This document shows, in pieces, positions 23,306-33,479 of a stretch of 64,000 nucleotides of DNA. A program made the translations under genes and the position numbers. Origin of the DNA: Omphalotus guepiniiformis (lineage: Eukaryota > Basidiomycota > Agaricomycetes > Agaricales > Omphalotaceae). Where the stretch lies: positions 1,178,001-1,242,000 of the forward strand of contig JAQOOI010000019.1 of assembly GCA_028554645.1 (NCBI GenBank). Reading direction: 5' to 3'. How positions within the stretch are numbered: the first letter of the stretch is position 1; every line of letters begins with the position of its first letter. A model generated the notes under the pieces. It ran no database searches, was not told where the DNA came from, and saw only the letters and a program-made list of their open reading frames with translations.

Positions 23306-23748
23306 TAAGGAATCTTCAGATATTATAAATTCTTGTAGACTTCATTCATGCATTAAAACATTAGGTATACAGAGCAATTTTCGTCCATTATTATTCATGT
23401 ATAGTAGAGGTGGAGTCTTCCTTATTATAATAGAAATTTCTATACTCTTTGGGTTTTTCAATAATGATTTTGAAAAAAGGATCTGTTTTGTATCCTGACA
23501 AGATTGCATTTTCTATATTGATGTTTGGTATCTTTTCTTTTACAATATCAAATAAGGAACCAGATTCGGTTGTGAACTCTTCAGTAGCTGAATAGGCGTT
23601 AATCGAAGGCAATACCTCTATAGTGACCAAATCAGGTTGTGGCTGTGATGTTGTAGGTCTTAGTGTTGTGTCAAGTTTAGGTTCATTGTTTTGATGGTAC
23701 CATCTTTTTGTGTGTTGTTCTCACTACTCTTGCTACTCTCGCCCCCCA
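23306..23748 (-). pseudogene. Gy1 linker between RNase H and integrase
   Basis: The minus-strand frame gives ENAILSGYKTDPFFKIIIEK and further on LLCIPNVLMHE, a stop, SLQEFIISEDSLLA. These are the usual residues between RNase H and the integrase zinc-binding region in this gypsy lineage. The next residues, LAHLG, lie at 11780 on the far side of Gy2. Upstream it continues at 32236 on the far side of Gy3, whose target CCCCA marks the cut. Stops near 23740 show decay. Confidence 0.8.
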
Positions 23749-24288
23749 TGTTACGGCTATGCGCCGGAACTCCGGGTCAGACCTCCGGTTTCTAGAACTT
23801 CTTTGATTTCTTCTTCCTGACATCTATTCAATCTTTCCATATGGTTCACTTTACAAATTCACGCTTTCCTATTCGCTTTTATTATTCTTTTCTACTCCGG
23901 ACATCCGAACGTCGCCAACGTTCCATGTTCTTATTGTTCTTTAGTTTCATTCTTCTCACACTATTGTTTTATTACTCCAAGTATCTCCAGTAGAATACTC
24001 ATATAAATACTTCACGCTTATACTGTATATACTTTAGTTTTAAATCAATTTAGTCTCCGGACTACTATCTTGAATTTCTCGTCTGAACTCTCATCTCTCC
24101 TCGGACTTCCAATCCGGGTGCAGCACGGGGGGCAGTATCGAAATAATACTGCCTACCGGGTGAAGTCTTGTTGCCGGAGCAATTCGGAGCTCCTGGTTTA
24201 TCTTGTCTTGTTCCTTTCGAACTCCTTCTCTCGGACCTCCTCGGAGGTCCTTGCTCTCTTACCGTCTCTAGTCCGCACGGACTTAACA
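23749..24288 (+). mobile_element. Gy3 5' LTR
   Basis: 540 bp, TG...CA. A TATAAATA box at 24002-24009 should start transcription about 250 bp before the LTR end. Short hairpins are present, for example GGCAGTAT/ATACTGCC around 24131-24153 and AGTCCG/CGGACT near 24270. Confidence 0.93.
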
Positions 24289-24577
24289 GTATTTAAAACT
24301 CCTCTCTGTGCTGCTATTGATCATGTCACAACATCCTACAAACCCCTTACTTGAGACTTCACAGTCTCACGCACCATTTTACCAAGGTCGCGATCCCAAT
24401 GCTCTTCGTGAGCGGCGGAGATCCGGTCTTTACTCAGTTCGCGCAAGCGAATTCGTCTCACCAAGCTGAGGCTCACGCCTTTCTCAACAACCTCCGGTTC
24501 TATCAACATTATTTTCACCAGGTCATTTGCCTGGTTTTCGAAATCCTCCGGTAACTCCGACTCGTCGAACTTCCACA

Positions 24578-25945
24578 ATGCCGGGAGTTTTACCGATACA
24601 TGAAGACATGTCCGACACTGCTCCTGAAGAGCAGAATGACGAAGACGATGACATTATCGCAGCGGCGACGGAAGGAGAGGCTGGTGATCAGCCAGAAGGA
24701 ATAGGAGGTAATGGTGGGGATCCTGGAGAAGGCGATGAAGGTAATGGTGGTGGTGGACCAGGCCATGGAGGTCCGGGTGGACCTGGCGGGCCTGGAGGAC
24801 CAGGTGGAAATGGTGGCGGTGGACCAGGTGGACCTGGGGGTCCTGGAGGACCTTCCGGGGGTACCGGTGGCACCGGTGATGAAGATTTTAGGCGGATGAT
24901 GCAGGAGTTTCTTACCACTAGCATGGCTGGTTTTACTAACATGGCTAGGGCTTTTAACACTCAGGCATCCGCGGCTCCGGAGAGCAAATCACGCTTGAAG
25001 GAGCCGGACGTTTTCGATGGATCAGATCCGCGGAAGCTCCGAAATTTCATCATTTCTCTGGCCCTTCACCACTCCAATCGGCCTCAATATTTTTCCTCCG
25101 ACGATCGAAAGATCACATTTGCGCTCTCCTATTTGTCTGGATCGGCTCTGGAATATTTCCAGCCAGAGCTTCTGAACCCGGATCCGGACGATCCTCCGGC
25201 ATGGATGGTCAATTATCAGGCCTTCATGCAGGAGCTGATGGAAAATTTCGGAGAGTACGATATGGAAGCGGAGGCTGAGCAACGCCTCAGTGGGCTCAAA
25301 ATGAGGGATACGGATCGAATCCGTAATTACAATGTAAAGTTCGGAGCCTACGCAGCGATGGTTCTTTGGGATCAAGCTGCTTTACGTTGGGCCTATTATC
25401 AAGGTTTGCCATCTCGTATTAAGGACGAACTAATGCGGATCGAGTATCCGAAAACCTATCAGGGGACCCGGAAAGAGGCCACCAAGATCGATGCTCGTTA
25501 CTGGGCTCGCTCTGCTGAAAAGCAGCGAGAACAACGGACGTCTGGTGGAGGCTCCGGGAACTCCGGAAGTGGCTCCTCCACTTCACAATCTGGCTCGCAG
25601 AAGAAGAAGAGTGGCAATCCCAACAAGCCCTCCTCTTCCTCTAACAACCGCTCGTACTCCGGAAACTCCGGATCTGGTTCTGGTTCTGGCTCCGGTTCTA
25701 ACTCCGGCAAGACAAATTCCTCTTCGACCACGCCAAAACCATACACGGATAGGCTAGGGAAGGATGCAAAGTTGACGCAGGCGGAGAAGGACAGGCGCCG
25801 GAAGTTGAAGTTATGTTTCTTTTGTGGAGGTAATCATACTATGGATAATTGTGATAAGCGGAAGAAGTTGAACGAGGCTCGTGGACGAGCTTCGGAGGTA
25901 ACTTCGGAGGACCCCAAACTGACTCCAAAGGAGTCGGAAAAATAG
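24578..25945 (+). CDS. Gy3 gag
   Basis: Gag assembles the particle and binds element RNA. From ATG 24578 (MPGVLPIHEDMSD) the order is an acidic leader, a Gly/Pro-rich stretch (residues about 45-105), a capsid-like helical region (RKLRNFIISLALHHSNRPQY ... MEAEAEQRLSGLKMRDTDRI), a Ser/Gly/Asn-rich linker and one zinc knuckle, C-x2-C-x4-H-x4-C (CFFCGGNHTMDNC). The frame is also open upstream in phase from ATG 24323, except for TGA at 24467-24469. This is a likely CGA-to-TGA nonsense change, so the true N-terminus may be 24323 and this copy may make only the shorter form. It ends GAA AAA TAG, where pol continues in the -1 frame. Confidence 0.88.
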   Translation: MPGVLPIHEDMSDTAPEEQNDEDDDIIAAATEGEAGDQPEGIGGNGGDPGEGDEGNGGGGPGHGGPGGPGGPGGPGGNGGGGPGGPGGPGGPSGGTGGTGDEDFRRMMQEFLTTSMAGFTNMARAFNTQASAAPESKSRLKEPDVFDGSDPRKLRNFIISLALHHSNRPQYFSSDDRKITFALSYLSGSALEYFQPELLNPDPDDPPAWMVNYQAFMQELMENFGEYDMEAEAEQRLSGLKMRDTDRIRNYNVKFGAYAAMVLWDQAALRWAYYQGLPSRIKDELMRIEYPKTYQGTRKEATKIDARYWARSAEKQREQRTSGGGSGNSGSGSSTSQSGSQKKKSGNPNKPSSSSNNRSYSGNSGSGSGSGSGSNSGKTNSSSTTPKPYTDRLGKDAKLTQAEKDRRRKLKLCFFCGGNHTMDNCDKRKKLNEARGRASEVTSEDPKLTPKESEK

Positions 25946-28900
25946 TCCGCAGCCCAGATGCCTCGACACGAAATTTGGGTTGCGTTGGCCACGATCGTGT
26001 CATCTCCGAGGTTACTCTCAACGCGTCCGCTCTTTTACACCACTCTGATTCACTTGTATTACCACTTTGTATCGATCGGAGCTCCTCGGGCCTCAAGGGC
26101 CTTGTTAGGGAGCCCGAAAATCAGTCTACTTCATTTTTGAAATTTTCTACGTTACTTGATTCTGGTTCTTCTCATAGTTTCCTCGATTCAAAATTTGTTC
26201 ATGATTATTTTCTTCCGGTAACTCCAGTTCCTCCGGTTCGACTACGCCTTCTTGATGGTTCAACCGCTTCTTCATTAATTGAAGAGCTTGTTACTTTACC
26301 TGTTCAATTTCCTTCCGGGGAGACCTTGTCTCTTGACTTTTTTGTCACTTCTTTGAATTCGTCTTGTAAAGCTGTTTTAGGATACAACTTTCTCACCCGC
26401 TACAACCCGTTGGTTGACTGGGTCACAGGAGTTATTTCATTCCGAAACACTGATCAAACAGTTCCATCTCCCATTCCGCAGGCTGCATCTTCAACTCCGG
26501 TTGAGGTCGCGTCCATCGACGCATCTCCGACACCTACCTCTCGTCCTCGGAAGGCGAACTTTCCCTTTGAACCCATCTACTCATATCCAACCGTCACGCA
26601 AATGGGAGCAAGAATTTCGGACCCGTCGGATCCGGATATTGCTTTTATTGGTGCTGCAGCATTCATACGGGCTTGCAAGGAAGCTGGACAAGATCCCATT
26701 GTGATCTACGGACGTCCGGTTGCCTCCGTTACTGGTAACGCAGCATCTATCCATTCACCTGTTGATCTCTCCGGAATACCGGAAGAGTATCACGATTTTG
26801 CTGACGTTTTTGATGAAGGTCTTTCAGAAGTCTTACCACCGTACCGCCCTTACGACCTTAAAATCGACTTAGAGGACGGTGCTGAACCTCCTCTCGGACG
26901 TGTTTACCCACTGTCCGCGAAGGAACTAGAGGCCCTTAGGACTTTCTTGGACAAGCATCTCGCCAACGGTTTCATTACGACCTCTTCATCTAAACACGGA
27001 GCTCCGGTATTGTTTGTTCCTAAAAAGAATGGCTCACTCCGTCTCTGTGTAGATTTTCGTGGCTTGAACAAGATTACCCGCAAGGACCGGTATCCTTTAC
27101 CATTAATTTCCGACCTCCTCGACGCTCCTAAAAAGGCGAAAATCTATACCAAGCTTGATCTTCGACATGCTTACCACTTGGTCTGGATCGCCGAGGGAGA
27201 CGAATGGAAAACTGCTTTCCGCACCAGATACGGCTCTTACGAATGGAAGGTCATTCCCGAGGGACTAACCAATGCTCCGGCGGCTTTTCAACGGTTTGTA
27301 AATGAAATATTTGCCGACTTACTAGATGTCTATGTTATTGTCTACCTGGACGATGTTCTAATCTATTCGGACAACCGAGCAGACCATCGAAAACATGTCC
27401 GCGAAGTTCTCCGACGCCTCCGGAAGCACGGCTTATTCTGCAATCCCAACAAATGTGTCTTCGACTCCGAAACTGTTGAATACCTCGGTTACATTCTGTC
27501 ACCGGACGGTCTTCGGATGTCCGAGGAGAAGGTTAAGGCCATCGTCGATTGGCCCCTTCCTCGACCGGGATGCATCAAAGACATTCAGTCCTTCCTTGGT
27601 TTCTGCAATTTCTACCGCCGTTTCATTTTCAATTATTCTGGTATCGTGGTTCCACTAACTCGTCTTACTCGTAAAGGTATTCCTTGGAAATGGTCCGAGG
27701 AGTGTCAACATTCTTTTGATTCACTTAAATCTGCTTTTCTTTCCGCTCCTGTTTTAACTCACTGGGAACCTGACCGACAGATAGTCCTGGAAACGGACGC
27801 CTCGGACTACGCTATAGCGGCAATTCTTTCACTTCGTATGGACGATGGAGAAATCCATCCAGTCGCATTCCTGTCTCGGACCCTTCATGCCGCCGAGCTC
27901 AACTACGACACACACGACAAGGAGCTCCTCGCCATCTTTGAATCTTTCCAACACTGGCGGCATTACTTGGAGGGCTCCGCAACGCCGGTCGACGTGGTCA
28001 CAGATCATAAGAACTTGGAGTACTTCAGTACTACCAAGGTCTTGACGCGCCGACAGGTTAGATGGAGTGAATACTTGTCCCACTTTAATATGGTAATCCG
28101 GTTCCGACCGGGGCGCCTCGGAGCAAAACCTGACGCTCTGACTCGACGTTGGGACGTCTACCCAAAAGAGGGAGATAGTACTTACGCTACGGTCAATCCA
28201 CAGAATCTGAAACCAATTTTCACCCAAGAACAACTATCGACTTCACTTCGAGCAACTTTCCTAGAAGGTCCGGTCCTTCGCGCTAGTATCATAATGGATC
28301 TCGACAAACTACACCAGTCGATCCGGGAATCTTTAGCTTCGGACTCGGAGTCCAAGGCAGGTATGTCACTTGCCAATGATGATGCTAACAAACGTTGGAC
28401 TTTAGACAACTCCGGACAACTCCGGCTCGACGGTCGCATCTATGTTCCAGACTCGGGTGACCTGCGGCTTCAGGTACTTCGATATTTCCATGACCACCCA
28501 CTTTCAGGACACTTTGGGCAGAACCGGACACTCGAGGTCATCCGAAGACAGTATACCTGGCCTCAGATCCGAGAGTTCGTCCGGTCCTACGTGCAATCCT
28601 GCACTGTTTGCGGTCGCAACAAGAGCCGTAGACACCGTCCTTATGGTCTTCTGCAACCTCTCCCAGTTCCGGAACGTCCTTGGGATTCCATATCCATGGA
28701 CTTCATTGAACAACTTCCGAACTCTCATGGCTTTACAGCCATTCTAGTCGTGGTAGACAGGGCATCTAAGCAAGCCATTTTTATTCCTACTTTTGACACC
28801 ATAATCTCTGAACAGCTAGCTCAACTTTTCGTCCTTCATGTATTCTCCAAACACGGTGTTCCTCGGCATGTCACCTCCGACCGGGGCTCCGAGTTTGTCT

Positions 28901-29781
28901 CGCAGTTTTTTAGGGCTTTAGGTAAAGCGTTGCAGATGGAGCTTCATTACACCTCCGGTTATCATCCGGAGGCTGATGGACAAACTGAACGAGCTAACCA
29001 AACTCTGGAACAGTACATCCGAATTTATTGCTCTTACCAACAGGATGACTGGGATCAACTCTTGGCCATTGCAGAGTTTGCCTACAATAACGCTCCGAAC
29101 AGCTCCACTGGCATTTCACCCTTCTTTGCCAACAAAGGTTATCACCCAAACCTTTCAATACATCCGGAATACGACCTCGCATCCGACCGGGCTCGACAGT
29201 TTGTGGTCAACCTTGACGAGCTCCACACTTTTCTACGCAATGAGATTACTCTTGCTCAGACTCGTTACAAGGAACAAGCTGACCGGCGGAGGTCCTCGGC
29301 TCCGGAATTTCCCATTGGCTCAGAAGTATATCTTAACGCTAAGCACATTCGTTCTACCCGTCCTACAGCTAAATTTTCCGAGAAATATCTAGGACCATTT
29401 AAAATTCTAGCTCGACCTAGTAACCTTGCCTATACACTACAGCTTCCGGACTACCTCCGGTCCGTACATCCAGTATTCCATGTCTCTCAACTCGAACCAG
29501 CACCTCCCAACACCATTCCTAACCGCACTCAACCTCCGCCTCCGCCGGTTGAGGTCAACGGTGAAGTTGAATACGAGATTGCTCAGATACTGGATTCCAA
29601 GCTGGACCGGAGACGCCGAAAGTGTCCGCTATTGTACTATGTGCAATGGCTTGGTTATGAAGGGACGGATGAAGAATTTTCATGGGTCTTAGCTGATGAA
29701 CTCACAGCTGAAGACTACATCCAGGAGTTCCATGTCCGATATCCGGACAAACCTGGACCTCTGTCGAAGTTGACAATCTGA
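25858..29781 (+). CDS. Gy3 pol: protease, RT, RNase H, integrase, chromodomain
   Basis: The -1 frame is open from 25858, overlapping the end of gag, to TGA 29781. It probably has no start of its own and is made by frameshifting, for instance at the A-run GGAAAAATAG. Counting from 25975: protease LLDSGSS (about residue 62), RT with KLDLRHAY and YLDD (about 457), RNase H ETDASDY (about 604) and DKELLAI, integrase zinc-binding H-H-C-C ending CTVCGRNK (about 875), catalytic D in MDFIE (about 907), D in SDRGS (about 968), E in GQTERANQ (about 1003), then a chromodomain (about 1198-1262: YEIAQILDSK ... YVQWLGY ... FSWVLADEL). All catalytic residues are present. It reverse-transcribes and integrates the element, with the chromodomain targeting chromatin. 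Confidence 0.95.
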   Translation, partial: AEEVERGSWTSFGGNFGGPQTDSKGVGKIVRSPDASTRNLGCVGHDRVISEVTLNASALLHHSDSLVLPLCIDRSSSGLKGLVREPENQSTSFLKFSTLLDSGSSHSFLDSKFVHDYFLPVTPVPPVRLRLLDGSTASSLIEELVTLPVQFPSGETLSLDFFVTSLNSSCKAVLGYNFLTRYNPLVDWVTGVISFRNTDQTVPSPIPQAASSTPVEVASIDASPTPTSRPRKANFPFEPIYSYPTVTQMGARISDPSDPDIAFIGAAAFIRACKEAGQDPIVIYGRPVASVTGNAASIHSPVDLSGIPEEYHDFADVFDEGLSEVLPPYRPYDLKIDLEDGAEPPLGRVYPLSAKELEALRTFLDKHLANGFITTSSSKHGAPVLFVPKKNGSLRLCVDFRGLNKITRKDRYPLPLISDLLDAPKKAKIYTKLDLRHAYHLVWIAEGDEWKTAFRTRYGSYEWKVIPEGLTNAPAAFQRFVNEIFADLLDVYVIVYLDDVLIYSDNRADHRKHVREVLRRLRKHGLFCNPNKCVFDSETVEYLGYILSPDGLRMSEEKVKAIVDWPLPRPGCIKDIQSFLGFCNFYRRFIFNYSGIVVPLTRLTRKGIPWKWSEECQHSFDSLKSAFLSAPVLTHWEPDRQIVLETDASDYAIAAILSLRMDDGEIHPVAFLSRTLHAAELNYDTHDKELLAIFESFQHWRHYLEGSATPVDVVTDHKNLEYFSTTKVLTRRQVRWSEYLSHFNMVIRFRPGRLGAKPDALTRRWDVYPKEGDSTYATVNPQNLKPIFTQEQLSTSLRATFLEGPVLRASIIMDLDKLHQSIRESLASDSESKAGMSLANDDANKRWTLDNSGQLRLDGRIYVPDSGDLRLQVLRYFHDHPLSGHFGQNRTLEVIRRQYTWPQIREFVRSYVQSCTVCGRNKSRRHRPYGLLQPLPVPERPWDSISMDFIEQLPNSHGFTAILVVVDRASKQAIFIPTFDTIISEQLAQLFVLHVFSKHGVPRHVTSDRGSEFVSQFFRALGKALQMELHYTSGYHPEADGQTERANQTLEQYIRIYCSYQQDDWDQLLAIAEFAYNNAPNSSTGISPFFANKGYHPNLSIHPEYDLASDRARQFVVNLDELHTFLRNEITLAQTRYKEQADRRRSSAPEFPIGSEVYLNAKHIRSTRPTAKFSEKYLGPFKILARPSNLAYTLQLPDYLRSVHPVFHVSQLEPAPPNTIPNRTQPPPPPVEVNGEVEYEIAQILDSKLDRRRRKCPLLYYVQWLGYEGTDEEFSWVLADELTAEDYIQEFHVRYPDKPGPLSKLTI

Positions 29782-29986
29782 TCGGACGTCCTCGGACGTT
29801 GACGGTCTTGGTGTTTCTTTCTTTCTCTCTATCCCTTTTGCTCTCTCTCTTACTATCACGCTTATCTCGTTATAAAAAACAGACATTTATTTATACAAAA
29901 CAAAACAAAAGCTATCAAGAAAAACAAAACAAAAGACATATTATATACAAGTTCTTTTTCTTTTCTATCTACAACTCATTCTCTAT

Positions 29987-31473
29987 TCATGTCCTACTCG
30001 GACCTCCTCGCTCTTCCCGTCGTCTTTCAATTTCTTTTCGCCTCTCTGCGAACATTTCTCTCTCCTCCGCGGTATAGCGAGGATTCGTTTCCTCTTCTGT
30101 TCTGATTCTTTCTGCCGGGACTTCTCGGAGGCCCGTACAGATCTCGTCCACCTGCTCAAAAAACTCAGTCAACTGAGCGGCCTCTCCGCCCAGTACTCCT
30201 TGCACCATCCTACTGTTCATGACACTAGGCAACGTCGGCTCTCGCACCTCCGGACGGGCATCCGAACGCTCTGCCTGGTCGCGCTCCCAAGCGAAGTGTA
30301 GTTCTCGGCCCATTTCGGCGAGCCGGATCGAGGCATTGATTATGGCCTGGTTCATAATGTACGACCCCTGGATAGGAGTCGCGGCACCCATTGCCATTCC
30401 CAAGGCAAGGGCCCAGTCGCGGGTCCGCTCCGCCAAGAACACACCCCAACTAGAGACTTCCTCTCTAGTTGAGTACACTGCGGCATCCACATCATCGATC
30501 CGCCGGTTCACCAAGTCCAAGTCCGAGAGTTCCACGGAGTCCCGAGGCTCTCCGGCTCGTCCCTCCACTTTCTTCTCTAACCTAGCTAACCTGGACAGTA
30601 TTTCTTGATTTTGCTGCATGAGCAGCTCGAGGGAAGCCGAAGGAAAGGTAGTGGTGGTGGTGCTCGGAGCACCGACTCGCTCCGAAAATGAGCATCTTGA
30701 TTTTTGTTTCCTGCATTCGTCGCAGGAAGTGGATTTGGTGTTCCGTGGGCGGCCGGAACATCGGTATCGTCTGGCCTGGCACTGCAGGCAGGCGAGTCGG
30801 GAGCGAGGAGCTCCGTTTTCTTCTTCTTCTTCTTCTTCTTCATCTGAAATCACAATAGACTAAAATTTTGTTATAAATCAACTCCAATACTGATGATTGA
30901 TCACGTACCGCTGAAACCACGTTTTTTCTCTTTCTCTTAGGAGACCCACCGGCCTCCGGTTCCTCTTGTGCCTTCCTCTTCCCTTCTCTCTTCTCCTTCC
31001 TCCTCCTTGCTTCCTCAGCCTTCTCGATCGCCCTCCTGGCCTTCTTTTCCTCCTCCGCCTCACTCTCCTCCTCGGCCCTCCGGTTCTCCTCATCCAATAT
31101 CCTCTGCGCCTCCTCAATCTCTCTCCTCCTCCGCTCTCGCTCCTCCGCCCTCCACTTCTCTTGCGCCTCCTGACGCCACTCCTGCACCCTCCGGACTTCC
31201 TCTGTCCACTCATTCTTCGCCTTGTCATAGGCAGCCCACTCGCTATCCTCTTCCTGTTCAACTGAAAGGACATGAATATCGGACATCCGCGGACAGAAAA
31301 GACTCACCAATAGCAATCGCCAATGTTATCCTATCATATTCTTCCGCATTCTCTGGTGTCTTTCTGCGAGGCAGCGCTGGTTTGACACGAGGTTCGGGCT
31401 CCGGACGTCCGAAGGGCGCCGGTAAGGGGTACTCCTCCTCAAAGCTGGGGGTGGTGGCGCGGTTTGATGACAT
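29987..31473 (-). CDS. Gy3 antisense gene: Zn2Cys6-like coiled-coil protein
   Basis: Three exons on the strand opposite pol: 31308-31473, 30909-31261 and 29987-30859. The introns are 46 nt (GTGAGT...TTTCAG) and 49 nt (GTACGT...TTTTAG), and phases agree throughout, giving about 463 residues without a stop. Residues 1-60 are Pro/Glu-rich; about 60-170 are a highly charged Glu/Arg coiled coil; an acidic run follows. A six-cysteine cluster, C-x2-C-x6-C-x11-C-x2-C-x6-C (CLQCQARRYRC ... CDECRKQKSRC), lies at about 197-232. It matches the spacing and basic character of Zn2Cys6 fungal DNA-binding domains. A leucine-rich helix (LELLMQQNQEILSRLARLEK) and a helical C-terminus follow. Its 3' end is 205 bp from the pol stop, tail to tail. 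A regulator or nucleic-acid-binding accessory is plausible; the function is inferred. Confidence 0.8.
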
Positions 31474-31538
31474 CGTTGTGTTGGGCCTACGGGGTGGATT
31501 TGCGCGGGGTTGGGGAACTTAGAGGTTTGCAGGCTAGG

Positions 31539-31546
31539 CTTTTATA
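31539..31546 (-). promoter_or_regulatory. TATAAAAG box upstream of the Gy3 antisense gene
   Basis: The minus strand reads TATAAAAG 66-73 nt upstream of ATG 31473, within the short region between the antisense gene and the 3' LTR. This suggests the gene has its own core promoter rather than relying on LTR readthrough. Confidence 0.6.
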
Positions 31547-31617
31547 TCTATCCAGTGTTTGGCAGGATTTGGTCGATGTTGAAAATTCGGACACATCTCA
31601 CTCCGAGGGGCAGGGTC

Positions 31618-31662
31618 GGACTTGGGACTTGGGACTTGGGACTTGGGACTTGGGACTTAGGG
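31618..31662 (+). repeat. 9-bp tandem repeat GGACTTGGG
   Basis: About five head-to-tail copies of GGACTTGGG lie between the antisense gene start and the 3' LTR. The run is next to the purine tract AAGAGGGAGA before the LTR. Confidence 0.8.
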
Positions 31663-31695
31663 TTCTTGAGGGCAAGAACCCTAAGAGGGAGATAC

Positions 31696-32235
31696 TGTTA
31701 CGGCTATGCGCCGGAACTCCGGGTCAGACCTCCGGTTTCTAGAACTTCTTTGATTTCTTCTTCCTGACATCTATTCAATCTTTCCATATGGTTCACTTTA
31801 CAAATTCACGCTTTCCTATTCGCTTTTATTATTCTTTTCTACTCCGGACATCCGAACGTCGCCAACGTTCCATGTTCTTATTGTTCTTTAGTTTCATTCT
31901 TCTCACACTATTGTTTTATTACTCCGAGTATCTCCGGTAGAATACTCATATAAATACTTCACGCTTATACTGTATATACTTTAGTTTTAAATCAATTTAG
32001 TCTCCGGACTACTATCTTGAATTTCTCGTCTGAACTCTCATCTCTCCTCGGACTTCCAATCCGGGTGCAGCACGGGGGGCAGTATCGAAATAATACTGCC
32101 TACCGGGTGAAGTCTTGTTGCCGGAGCAATTCGGAGCTCCTGGTTTATCTTGTCTTGTTCCTTTCGAACTCCTTCTCTCGGACCTCCTCGGAGGTCCTTG
32201 CTCTCTTACCGTCTCTAGTCCGCACGGACTTAACA
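31696..32235 (+). mobile_element. Gy3 3' LTR
   Basis: 540 bp, nearly identical to the 5' LTR. The purine-rich AAGAGGGAGATAC just upstream fits a polypurine tract. Confidence 0.93.
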
Positions 32236-32709
32236 CCCCAGATGCGTACCAAGTGGAAGTGATAAAGGAGACAAGGCACGTGAGCTCTCATTAGGACCGG
32301 GAAGATGAACATTAGTACCCGTAGGAGGTTTCGGACCAATTATACAAAATTTGGGCGTCATACATCGAGCAAATTCCCGACTGGTTTCTACATGTGGAGA
32401 ACGAATGCGCAAGGAAGTGCGCGGAATGGCATTAGCCTCAAGACCAATATAAACAGGCATTGAAACAAGGTCAGCGGGTTTAGACATTGGAGGTATAGAG
32501 TCATTGAATTCAGTGTATTCCGAAGGATGGCGGAGAGTGCCAGGTGAGTCGTTAGCATAAATTCTGGATAACGTGTCACTCAATACATTTTCAACTCCCG
32601 GAACGTAGATTACTTCAAAATCAAATTCAGAAATGGCAGTGAGCCAGCGGGCTTGGCGCCCACTCAGCAATTTCTGCTCGAGTAAGTGCAAGAGAGGCTT
32701 GTGATCAGT
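32236..32709 (-). pseudogene. Gy1 RNase H fragment
   Basis: Minus-strand translation begins VTDHKPLLHLLEQK, then LSGRQARWLTAISEFDF, VIYVPGVENVLSDTLSRIYA and a downstream linker. These are the C-terminal RNase H motifs of the same lineage as the RT at 49765-50570. The upstream end is cut at 32707-32713 by a join to a truncated Gy5 LTR, sharing GTGACAC-like microhomology. The downstream end is cut by Gy3. About 150 residues that should lie between RT and this block are missing. Confidence 0.85.
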
Positions 32710-33305
32710 GACACAGATACTTACAACCTACATACACGGATATAGGTATATATATTTAGCTATAATTTCCGTTTTTATTAATTTTGGACTGGCAGTATGT
32801 ATAAAAGGGCAGTAACTTGGAGAGAGAAAATCCAGGAGAGTACCATAGAGTCACAGGGTCACTGGGGACCGTCTTTATAACATGAATCGTGCCTGTGAAG
32901 GGAAATCCTACCAAAAACATAAAGTTGCCCTAGTCTGTTTATAGTCCAGTGTTTATTGTGATATTGTATAAAGATCATTGTTGGTTGAATTGAACTGGTT
33001 GTGTTATTGGAATTGGTTGTTTGATCTTGTGGTCAATTGGTTGTGATTGTGCAGTGAACACCTGTCTTGTTCAAAACCGTCTCGTGCTACTTTTTGCCTT
33101 AGTGCATTTTAAAAAGCTCAACTATAAAGTTCTTGTGATAAAGATATAAAGTTCTAATAAAGAAGCCATAAGTTTGGTCATGTGGAACCTTCAACAACAC
33201 CCCCTCAGACTCGCACCTTTCAAGTGACTTGGTTGTTTTGGTTGTTTTTGGGTTTTTGTTCATTAGCCCTTTAGCAGTTCATTTCCCCGTTTCATTCTCA
33301 TCATC

Positions 33306-33323
33306 TGGAGCCCACCGCGAGGG
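33306..33323 (+). promoter_or_regulatory. Gy5 primer-binding site
   Basis: TGGAGCCCACCGCGAGGG starts two bases after the LTR end. TGG plus a GC-rich stretch is what a tRNA 3' end (CCA) would pair with. I have not identified the tRNA. This site ties the 1.36-kb LTR family to the Gy5 coding region. Confidence 0.6.
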
Positions 33324-33479
33324 TCAAAAGTACAAATTGACTTCGTGAGGGACGAATTCGTGGCTTTCTAACGGAATTTTACCATTTGAATTACAAGGAA
33401 ATTTGTGTTGTGCAATAAAGTACTGTTTTGTTCTATACAGTGCTACATAGAGCTTTTGCTTTATTTTTGGATTGTGAAG

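Larger units (their letters stand above)
23749..32235 (+). mobile_element. Gy3: full-length chromovirus with antisense gene, 8487 bp
   Basis: Two 540-bp LTRs (TGTTACGG...ACTTAACA) flank gag, pol and a spliced gene on the opposite strand. The target duplication CCCCA (23744-23748 and 32236-32240) is perfect. The LTRs differ by only two changes that I can see (A/G near 23980/31927 and near 23990/31937), so the insertion is young. The pol frame is intact and ends in a chromodomain. It interrupts the Gy1 linker. Confidence 0.95.

Noticed and set aside
24688..24960. Proline-rich protein on the minus strand
   Set aside because: Mirror of the Gly-rich part of Gy3 gag; no splice signals or independent support.
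25936..25945. Canonical -1 slippery heptamer at the Gy3 gag-pol join
   Set aside because: Only the A-run GGAAAAATAG is present; it does not fit X_XXY_YYZ in the gag frame, so I mention it as possible but do not call a site.
30966..31522. Plus-strand Ser/Pro-rich and Leu-rich frames
   Set aside because: Shadows of the Glu/Arg-rich coiled-coil exon of the Gy3 antisense gene on the other strand.
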